Positions 7,016 through 12,907 of a stretch of DNA of 15,782 nucleotides are shown here, in pieces. How positions within the stretch are numbered: the stretch's first letter is position 1; the number at the start of each line of letters is the position of its first letter. Below the pieces are notes generated by a model. It did not search any database and was not told where the DNA came from. It saw only the letters and a list, made by a program, of their open reading frames with translations. Source of the stretch: SIG710 sp045595425 (GTDB lineage: Bacteria > Bacillota > Clostridia > Oscillospirales > CAG-272); NCBI GenBank assembly GCA_045595425.1, contig JAZOAL010000058.1:1-15782 (forward strand), in the 5' to 3' direction. The position numbers and the translations under genes were made by a program.

Positions 7016-7843
7016 ATGGGATGTACTCATGATTGTTCAAGCTGTTCCAGCGGCTGCTCTTCAAAGCAGCCCGAAAGCTTGATCGAGGCTCTTAACGAGC
7101 TCAGCAATGTTAAACGCGTTATCGGCGTTGTCAGCGGAAAGGGCGGTGTCGGTAAATCTCTCGTAACCTCTATGATGGCGGTAAATATGCAGAGAAAAGG
7201 CTATAAATGCGCCATTCTCGATGCAGATATCACAGGTCCCTCTATTCCCAAGGCATTCGGAATCAAGGGTGCGGTTGAAGGTGACGAGCACGGTCTTATT
7301 CCTCCCCATTCCACCACAGGCATTGACGTTATGTCGGTAAATCTGTTGATGGATGAGGAAACCAAGCCCGTTGTCTGGCGCGGTCCCGTTATCGCGGGCA
7401 TGGTAAAGCAGTTCTGGACAGATGTTATCTGGAACGATATCGACTATATGTTTGTTGACTGCCCTCCCGGAACAGGTGACGTTCCGCTGACAGTATTCCA
7501 GTCGATTCCGCTTGACGGAATCATCATCGTAAGCAGTCCTCAGGAGCTTGTTTCGATGATAGTTGAAAAGGCGGCGAACATGGCAAATATGATGAACATT
7601 CCCGTTCTCGGACTGGTTGAAAATATGAGCTATGTTAAATGCCCCGACTGCGGCAAGGAGATCAAGGTATTCGGCGAGAGCCACATCGAAAAGGTTGCCG
7701 AAAAATTCGGCTATGACCTTCTCGGGAAAATACCGATGGATCCCAAGCTTGCGGCACTGGTTGATAAGGGCTGGATAGAAATGATGGAAAATAATTATCT
7801 CGACAACGCGGCTGATACCGTTGAAGAAAAGCTGGGAAAATAA
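7016..7843 (+). CDS. Mrp/Nbp35 family Fe-S cluster carrier ATPase (ApbC-like)
   Basis: A deviant-Walker P-loop ATPase that carries and delivers iron-sulfur clusters in the cytoplasm. The 275-residue protein starts with a cysteine cluster, Cys3, Cys7, Cys10 and Cys14, as in Nbp35-type members. It then has the deviant Walker A GKGGVGKS (41-48), the LDADITGPS switch region, DCPPGTGD (148-155), and the conserved CxxC (Cys209 and Cys212 in YVKCPDCGK) that holds a bridging 4Fe-4S cluster in a dimer. It ends soon after the ATPase domain and lacks the N-terminal MIP18/DUF59 domain found in many bacterial Mrp proteins. The ATG is supported by an AAGGATG ribosome site. It has its own promoter and terminator, so it is probably monocistronic. 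Fe-S carriage is known for the family; the client enzymes are unknown. Confidence 0.94.
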   Translation: MGCTHDCSSCSSGCSSKQPESLIEALNELSNVKRVIGVVSGKGGVGKSLVTSMMAVNMQRKGYKCAILDADITGPSIPKAFGIKGAVEGDEHGLIPPHSTTGIDVMSVNLLMDEETKPVVWRGPVIAGMVKQFWTDVIWNDIDYMFVDCPPGTGDVPLTVFQSIPLDGIIIVSSPQELVSMIVEKAANMANMMNIPVLGLVENMSYVKCPDCGKEIKVFGESHIEKVAEKFGYDLLGKIPMDPKLAALVDKGWIEMMENNYLDNAADTVEEKLGK

Positions 7844-7850
7844 AATATTT

Positions 7851-7865
7851 GACAAATTATTGTTT
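7851..7865. repeat. solo terminal-repeat-like sequence after mrp
   Basis: gacaaattattgttt repeats 15 bases of the right terminal repeat of the 5653-6079 element. It lies seven bases after the mrp stop, with no partner end nearby. It could be a remnant of an excised or decayed copy, or chance in AT-rich DNA. Confidence 0.3.
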
Positions 7866-7900
7866 TCCGGCTTATTTCCCGCACAGACAAATGCAAATGA

Positions 7901-7940
7901 GGGGATATCTCACTGATGAACAGCGAGATATCCCCTTTTT
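7901..7940 (+). terminator. intrinsic terminator of mrp
   Basis: ggggatatctc (7901-7911) pairs perfectly with gagatatcccc (7925-7935). The stem extends inward through ctg/cag with one mismatch and is followed by TTTTT (7936-7940). It is oriented to end transcription of the mrp gene. Confidence 0.92.
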
Positions 7941-7951
7941 ATTTAAAACAT

Positions 7952-7980
7952 AGACGACCTGAATTCATTGCAGGTGGTCT
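7952..7980 (-). terminator. possible terminator of the HAD gene
   Basis: agacgacctg (7952-7961) and caggtggtct (7971-7980) pair with one mismatch around a 9-base loop. Read on the minus strand, the stem covers the last codons and TGA of the HAD gene and is followed by a T-rich tail (TATGTTTTAAAT). It is weaker than the mrp terminator beside it. Confidence 0.45.
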
Positions 7981-8600
7981 ATTATTTCACTGAGCGTACT
8001 TACGATCTGACAATTGCAAGTCTTGAGCGTTTCAAAAGCTTGATGTCCTCTCGCAACCAAAATGCAATCGGCGCCAATAGCATGAGCGACCTCAGCATCA
8101 TGAATGGTATCACCTATCATCAGCGGACGTGCATCCGGGTTATCCGCCCTCCATTTTTCCGCGAGACTTTTCTTACTTGCCGCATGAATATTATCAAGTC
8201 CAAGAACTCCGTCAAAAACATCCTCCAGTCCGAGCTCCGAAAGCTGAGAGATCAGCATATTAAGCTCGGTTGCGGATAATATTATCTGCCTGAGCCCCAT
8301 TTTTCTAAATGCTTCGGCTGTAGGCCTTACATCGTCAAAAACCTTTGCCTCTTTAACATTCAAGAGATACTGTTCTACCCAAATAGGTGCTATGACTTCA
8401 TATGGCTCTTTTTCGAAATCAAAGCCCAAACGTCTGTAATAATCTATTATAGGAAAACCAAACACCGCATGATATTCCGAAAGGCTTTTGATAGTCGGCA
8501 AATTTCGTTCGGCAAGAAGGGTATTTACACTTTTAATCCCTGTTTCAACATCATCAAGAATAGTCCCGTTAAAATCCCATAAAATGTGCGTGTAATTCAT
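7965..8600 (-). CDS. HAD superfamily hydrolase, phosphoglycolate phosphatase-like
   Basis: A 211-residue haloacid dehalogenase fold protein. Motif I is WDFNGTILDD: nucleophile Asp9 is present, but the second acid position (residue 11) is Asn where most phosphatases have Asp. Motif II is ILSATE (Ser109), motif III is a Lys of ASKK (143/144), and motif IV is GDTIHD with metal-binding Asp164 and Asp168. A helical cap domain lies between about residues 17 and 90, as in Gph/PGP-type members. The ATG at 8600 is chosen because GGAGAG lies six bases upstream and the protein begins directly with motif I. The frame stays open 62 more codons to 8786, but that part is the 8625-8838 mobile element and a short joining sequence. 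The substrate is unknown and phosphatase activity is inferred. There is no operon partner. Confidence 0.88.
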   Translation of the reverse strand: MNYTHILWDFNGTILDDVETGIKSVNTLLAERNLPTIKSLSEYHAVFGFPIIDYYRRLGFDFEKEPYEVIAPIWVEQYLLNVKEAKVFDDVRPTAEAFRKMGLRQIILSATELNMLISQLSELGLEDVFDGVLGLDNIHAASKKSLAEKWRADNPDARPLMIGDTIHDAEVAHAIGADCILVARGHQAFETLKTCNCQIVSTLSEIIDHLQ

Positions 8601-8624
8601 GTGTCTCTCCGATTTATTTATCTG

Positions 8625-8838
8625 TAAACAATAATTTAGCAGAGAAGTAACAAACAGTTCATGAGATCCTTCGCCTTTGGCGAAGGATCTCAGTACTGAA
8701 CTGATTATAATGTTTCTACGGAAAATAACGGTTAATTTTCCGGTGAAAAAATAAGTGATCGCCCCTATCTTGTCATTCTGAGCCAAAGGCGAAGGATCTC
8801 ATGTGGTATTAACTAACTATTCGCTAAATTATTGTTTA
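8625..8838. mobile_element. MITE-like non-coding element, copy 2 (214 bp)
   Basis: Perfect 16-base terminal inverted repeats taaacaataatttagc (8625-8640) and gctaaattattgttta (8823-8838). It shares with copy 1 the terminal repeats, a gtaac/ctaac subterminal motif, the central tttctacgg, and ctatct..gtcat before the right palindrome arm. Inside, 8660-8681 and 8782-8803 are perfect 22-base inverted copies. The left arm also continues into a local hairpin, 8662-8675 with 8679-8692 and a 3-base loop, extended by cagttca/tgaactg. The element makes up most of the gene-free stretch 8601-8936 and ends 24 bases upstream of the HAD start. It has no gene of its own, so movement would need a transposase elsewhere in the genome. 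Confidence 0.85.
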
Positions 8839-8887
8839 TTCTTCTGATAGTTTGTTTTATCAATCGCATTATTGTTCACCATTACCA

Positions 8888-8917
8888 AAGGGACTGCCCG
8901 AATATGGGCAGTCCCTT
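8888..8917 (-). terminator. terminator of the solute-binding protein gene
   Basis: aagggactgccc (8888-8899) and gggcagtccctt (8906-8917) form a perfect 12-bp stem with a 6-base loop, 19 bases after the stop codon of the gene at 8937. On the minus strand the tail is TTTGGT, a poor T-run, so termination may be partial. Confidence 0.7.
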
Positions 8918-8936
8918 GTCATCAAACCTTAAATTA

Positions 8937-10592
8937 TCACTGCGCCTTGTAAAGAGCGTAAGGTGTATTTGCGTTTTCGATACTAAGGAAGTTTGCAATA
9001 GCATCTGCATATTTTTCCGCAGCACCGTTTACAAGTGCTTCATAATCAGCATATGTCGAGCAAGCACCAAGGGCTGCTTTCAGCTCTGCCGAAGCCCGTG
9101 CCAACGCGTCTGCCGAAGCAAAATCAACTGTGAAAGCTGCCTCTGTAACCTCACCTGTATCGGGATTCACAACCTCAGCCTTATCCTCGGGCATCACAAA
9201 ACCGCCAAAAGCATCTTCAACATATGCACTGCTGACAAGATTCTGCTTTTTAGCCATTTCCCAAATATTAAGGGGCATGCCTTCTTCGGGATAAGCCATA
9301 TAGACATTACCTGTCTTATAAATATCCATCATATAGTCATTGTTCAAACGTATGAGAGCACCGGTTTCTTCATCAAGCTCATAGTTTATTTCCTCAATAC
9401 CGTACTGAAGCAGATTACGGAGCTCTTCATCTGTGTTAAGAAGTGTGATAACCTCCATAACGCGATCAAAGTTATTTGTAAACTTCGAAACCGCAAACAT
9501 AGAACTGCAAAGCTCACTTGCTTCGCCATAAACGCTGTCAAGAGCTATTATTTCATAGTTTTCAGAATACTCTGCCATAGAAAGCGCATCACCTGTCTTG
9601 ATAGCCGCCGCAAAGCTCTCTGCGTTTGCATCACCAAAATAACCGGCAAACTTCATTTCAGCCATAGAAAGCAGATCCTTCTTGTAATTTTCATTTGCAA
9701 AAAGGCTCTCGGCATCTGCAACAGTATCGCTGCCATATTTGCCTACAAGTGAAAATTCTTCGGTAAACGCACGGCTTGCACAATCAACATTCATATAAGC
9801 AACGTCAAGCGCATCATAATTGCCCGCAATAGGTGTGACATCTGCCTTATTCTCCTTGACCCAAGCAAAGAAGCTCTTAAGATCATAGATAGAATCAACC
9901 TTTGAAGCATCAAGCTCAAATTCCTTTGCAAGTGCCTTATCCACGATCATATATGTACCTTCGCTTGAAACAGCCTTATTATTGGGAACCGCATAATAAG
10001 TGCCGTTTATCTTAGCAGATTCAAGTATAGCAGGATAGATATAATCGGTAAGCTTTTTAGAAGCATTTTTGATCGTATCGTCAAGATTATAGAGCCATCC
10101 CTTATCTGCATATTCAAGATACTTATCGTAGTCTGCGATCATGATAATATCTATCTGATTTGCACCAAGATCAGGGTATTTAAGCTCTGTAACACCGTAT
10201 TCATTAACAATGGTAGCCGCAGTCGTCACAGCCTCTTTATCGGTTGCAGTGCCTGCTCCGGTGTCTGTTTCAGCTTCGGTTTCTAAAGACGCTTCTGCTC
10301 CGCTTTCCATTTTTGCAAGGCGAGCTTCAACGGTGCTGTAATATTCAGCTTCGGTAAGAAATTCTATTTCAAGATTTGTTGTATATTTTGATTTTACAAG
10401 AGACTTGATCGCATCTTCAACAGCCTGTGCTGCCTCAGCAGTGGTTTCATTCTCTGTGATTACATACATACCAAGGGTAACAGCCTCTCGCACTGTAGTC
10501 TCAATAGTTTCAACAGGCTCCTCCGAAGAGCAGGAAGCAAACATCGGAACAAGCATGAGAAGACAAAGCATCAAACTAACAATTCTTTTCAT
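8937..10592 (-). CDS. extracellular solute-binding lipoprotein
   Basis: A 551-residue secreted lipoprotein resembling ABC-importer substrate-binding proteins of the sugar/peptide type. The N-terminus MKRIVSLMLCLLMLVPMFAS is a lipoprotein signal peptide with the lipobox ending at Cys21, where lipid would anchor it to the outer face of the membrane. After CSSEE comes the lobe 1 start (VTLGMYVITENETTAEAA). An acidic, Thr/Ala/Glu-rich low-complexity insert follows at about residues 92-120, then DIIMIADYDKYLEYADKGWLYNLDD and YAVPNNKAVSSEGTYMIVDKALA, which are typical of the binding fold. The start has a GAAGGAGT ribosome site about 9 bases upstream and a consensus promoter further up. No permease or ATPase gene adjoins it, so the ligand and partner transporter are unknown. 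A surface binding or sensing role is an alternative. Confidence 0.85.
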   Translation of the reverse strand: MKRIVSLMLCLLMLVPMFASCSSEEPVETIETTVREAVTLGMYVITENETTAEAAQAVEDAIKSLVKSKYTTNLEIEFLTEAEYYSTVEARLAKMESGAEASLETEAETDTGAGTATDKEAVTTAATIVNEYGVTELKYPDLGANQIDIIMIADYDKYLEYADKGWLYNLDDTIKNASKKLTDYIYPAILESAKINGTYYAVPNNKAVSSEGTYMIVDKALAKEFELDASKVDSIYDLKSFFAWVKENKADVTPIAGNYDALDVAYMNVDCASRAFTEEFSLVGKYGSDTVADAESLFANENYKKDLLSMAEMKFAGYFGDANAESFAAAIKTGDALSMAEYSENYEIIALDSVYGEASELCSSMFAVSKFTNNFDRVMEVITLLNTDEELRNLLQYGIEEINYELDEETGALIRLNNDYMMDIYKTGNVYMAYPEEGMPLNIWEMAKKQNLVSSAYVEDAFGGFVMPEDKAEVVNPDTGEVTEAAFTVDFASADALARASAELKAALGACSTYADYEALVNGAAEKYADAIANFLSIENANTPYALYKAQ

Positions 10593-10636
10593 TTAAAGTA
10601 ACTCCTTCGCATAAATATAGATATTAAATCTTTATT

Positions 10637-10665
10637 ATTTTACATCATTTAAACTGATATGTCAA
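10637..10665 (-). promoter_or_regulatory. sigma-A promoter of the solute-binding protein gene
   Basis: Minus-strand TTGACA (10660-10665), 17-base spacer, TAAAAT (10637-10642), about 45 bases before the ATG at 10592. It separates this gene from the sigma factor operon, whose last gene ends at 10704 with no strong terminator in between. Confidence 0.85.
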
Positions 10666-10703
10666 GGGATTTTTTGATTCAGATAACAAATTAAGTTAAA
10701 AAA

Positions 10704-11810
10704 TCAGTCAAGAAATCCCTTCAGGTGCCTTGCTCGGCTGGGATGACGCAGCTTTCTGAGCGCCTTTGCCTGGATCTGGCGGATTCGCTCACGGGTGATA
10801 TCGAATTCCTTTCCGACTTCCTCAAGCGTTCTGGAACGTCCGTCATAGAGACCGAAACGGAGTCTGATAACATGCGCCTCCCTGGGAGTGAGAGTATTAA
10901 GCTCCCTCTCAATGACCTCGCGCAGTATTGTCGCGGAGGCTGCGTCAGCCGGTGCCGGAGTATCCTCATCCGGAATAAAATCACCGAGATGGCTGTCTTC
11001 CTCTTCACCGATAGGGGTTTCAAGAGATACCGGATCCTGAGAAAATTTCATGATCTCTCTTACCTTGTCGGCGCTCATACCCATCTTTTCGCCTATCTCA
11101 TCCGCTGTGGCTTCCCTGCCCAGCTCCTGCATCATCTGTCTTGAATAACGGGAAACCTTATGAATGGTCTCAACCATATGAACGGGAATACGGATAGTTC
11201 TTGCCTGATCAGCTATCGATCTTGTGATAGCCTGGCGGATCCACCATGTTGCATAAGTGGAGAATTTATAGCCCTTTCGGTAGTCAAATTTTTCAACCGC
11301 CTTCATAAGTCCGAGATTTCCTTCTTGAATAAGGTCGAGGAAAAACATTCCCTTGCCAACATATCTCTTTGCAATGCTTACAACGAGACGAAGATTAGCT
11401 TCGACCAGCTTATCCTTTGCCGCCTCATCGCCCTCCGCCATTTTTTCGGCAAGAATCAGTTCGTCTTCAAGCCCAAGCAGCGGTACCTTTCCGATCTCCT
11501 TGAGATACATACGAACAGGATCATCGATGGCAAGGCCTTCGCTTTCAAGCATCTTTTCCATCTTTTCCGGATGGTCAAACTGCTCCATCTCGCTTTCTAT
11601 CTCACTGATGTCCTCACTGAGAAGCTGCTCCGGTGAAACATCGATGCCATTCTCCTCGAGATCCTCATAAAGCTGATCGAGCTTATCCAAATCATAGTTC
11701 ATAGTCTCCATGATCTCCTCGATATCACTGCTCGAAAGCTTTCCTTTTTTTCCTTTTTCGATAAGGGTTCCTATATCAATTTTTTTCTTTATTTCCAGTT
11801 CTTCTTTCAT
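10704..11810 (-). CDS. rpoD: primary RNA polymerase sigma factor SigA/RpoD
   Basis: A 368-residue group 1 sigma factor that directs RNA polymerase to housekeeping promoters. It has a full region 1.1 (about residues 10-60), region 1.2 (DDPVRMYLKEIG, 96-107), region 2 with core-binding LDLIQEGNLGLMKAV (158-172) and DNA-melting YKFSTYATWWIRQAITR (181-197), and the intact 2.4/3.0 junction ADQARTIRIPVHM (200-212). Region 3 and region 4.2, the -35 reading helix (TLEEVGKEFDITRERIRQI), follow. One oddity is Gln346 where most have Glu (RQIEAKALRKL). It starts 29 bases after the neighbouring sigma gene, with an AGGAGT ribosome site. As the canonical copy of the pair, it is the likely housekeeping sigma factor. 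Confidence 0.95.
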   Translation of the reverse strand: MKEELEIKKKIDIGTLIEKGKKGKLSSSDIEEIMETMNYDLDKLDQLYEDLEENGIDVSPEQLLSEDISEIESEMEQFDHPEKMEKMLESEGLAIDDPVRMYLKEIGKVPLLGLEDELILAEKMAEGDEAAKDKLVEANLRLVVSIAKRYVGKGMFFLDLIQEGNLGLMKAVEKFDYRKGYKFSTYATWWIRQAITRSIADQARTIRIPVHMVETIHKVSRYSRQMMQELGREATADEIGEKMGMSADKVREIMKFSQDPVSLETPIGEEEDSHLGDFIPDEDTPAPADAASATILREVIERELNTLTPREAHVIRLRFGLYDGRSRTLEEVGKEFDITRERIRQIQAKALRKLRHPSRARHLKGFLD

Positions 11811-11839
11811 TTTAACTCCTGCTTATATGGCTATTGTTA

Positions 11840-12889
11840 TCAGTCTAAAAATGCTCGTAAATTCTTTGCATGGTTGTGATTTCGAAGCTTGCGCAATGCC
11901 TTTGCCTCTATCTGCCTGATTCTCTCTCTTGTAATATCGAATTCCTGTCCAACCTCTTCAAGCGTGCGAGAGCGACCGTCGATGAGTCCGTAGCGCAGCT
12001 TTATAACCTGCTCCTCACGCGGTGTCAGCGTATGAAGCTCTTTTTCGATAGCCTCGCGCATAAGAGATGTAGATGCTGCCTCCACCGGCGAAGGTGTATC
12101 ATCATCGGGGATAAAATCACCGAGACGGCTGTCCTCTTCTTCTCCGATCGGGGTATCGAGAGAGACCGGCTCCTGAGAATATCTGCGGATGTCTCTTATC
12201 TTATCAACGCTCATTCCCATCTTCTCGGATATCTCTTCTATAGTCGGCTCTCTTCCAAGCTCCTGCTGCATCTGTCTTGAACATTTTGCTATCTTATGTA
12301 CGGTTTCAACCATATGCACCGGAATTATTTCCTGCTCCGCAAGAGCGCGTGAAATTGCCTGACGGATCCACCAAGTGGCATAGGTTGAGAACTTATACCC
12401 CTTTGTGTGGTCATATTTATCCACAGCCTTCATCAGCCCAAGGGTTCCCTCCTGAATAAGATCAAGGAAGGGCATCCCCCTGCCGACATATTTCTTTGCG
12501 ATGCTTACAACAAGACGCAGATTGGCATTTATAAAATCCTGCTTTGCATCCTCATCGCCTTCTTCGATCTTTGCGGCAAGATTCTTTTCCTGTTCTCCCT
12601 TTAAAAGCGGAACTCTGCCTATTTCACGCAGATACATACGAACGGGATCATCAATGGTAAGTCCGTCCTGTTCCAGGATCATCTCCATATTTTCCGAATT
12701 GTCGTATCGCTCGATCTCCTGCTCGATATCCTCTGCCTCCGAGGATATAAAGTCACCGCCCGGAACATTAAGACCTTCACTTCGCAGATCCTCATAGAGA
12801 CGTTCATATGACTCTCCTCCGATCGCCTCGTTTGTCTTATTTTCCGCCGCAAGTATCACATTTATTTCATTTTCCTGCGATTTTTTCAA
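11840..12889 (-). CDS. second, divergent SigA/RpoD-type sigma factor
   Basis: A 349-residue paralog of its neighbour, aligned over regions 1.2 to 4 (DDPVRMYLREIG, LDLIQEGTLGLMKAV, YKFSTYATWWIRQAISR, TLEEVGQEFDITRERIRQIEAK). Three differences stand out. Region 1.1 is largely missing: only SYERLYEDLRSEGLNV recalls its end. Region 2.2 has Thr149 where Asn is usual, a position implicated in core binding. At the 2.4/3.0 junction AEQEIIPVHM replaces ADQARTIRIPVHM, a three-residue in-frame deletion that loses both arginines. A TTG start at 12889 is favoured because GAGGTG lies just before it; a GTG at 12901 is the alternative but would have no ribosome site. It sits 18 bases after dnaG, the usual site of rpoD. 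It is probably functional, since all other regions are intact, but with altered promoter preference (inference). Confidence 0.9.
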   Translation of the reverse strand: MKKSQENEINVILAAENKTNEAIGGESYERLYEDLRSEGLNVPGGDFISSEAEDIEQEIERYDNSENMEMILEQDGLTIDDPVRMYLREIGRVPLLKGEQEKNLAAKIEEGDEDAKQDFINANLRLVVSIAKKYVGRGMPFLDLIQEGTLGLMKAVDKYDHTKGYKFSTYATWWIRQAISRALAEQEIIPVHMVETVHKIAKCSRQMQQELGREPTIEEISEKMGMSVDKIRDIRRYSQEPVSLDTPIGEEEDSRLGDFIPDDDTPSPVEAASTSLMREAIEKELHTLTPREEQVIKLRYGLIDGRSRTLEEVGQEFDITRERIRQIEAKALRKLRNHNHAKNLRAFLD

Positions 12890-12907
12890 AATACACCTCA
12901 CAAAATC

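Noticed and set aside
7061..7855. Minus-strand open frame of 264 codons opposite mrp
   Set aside because: Complete overlap with the clear Mrp gene, odd composition and no initiation signals.
8832..9752. Long plus-strand open frame of 306 codons opposite the solute-binding protein gene
   Set aside because: It is antisense to a well-supported lipoprotein gene, is Cys/Ile/His rich, has no ribosome site and resembles no family; it reflects the codon bias of the real gene.
10668..10705. gatttttt/aaaaaatc inverted repeat after the canonical sigma gene as a terminator
   Set aside because: The stem is almost pure A/T with a 22-base loop and overlaps the stop codon; too weak to call.
11840..12889. 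Second sigma gene as a pseudogene
   Set aside because: The frame is intact, the deletion is a multiple of three, and regions 1.2, 2, 3 and 4 keep their conserved motifs.
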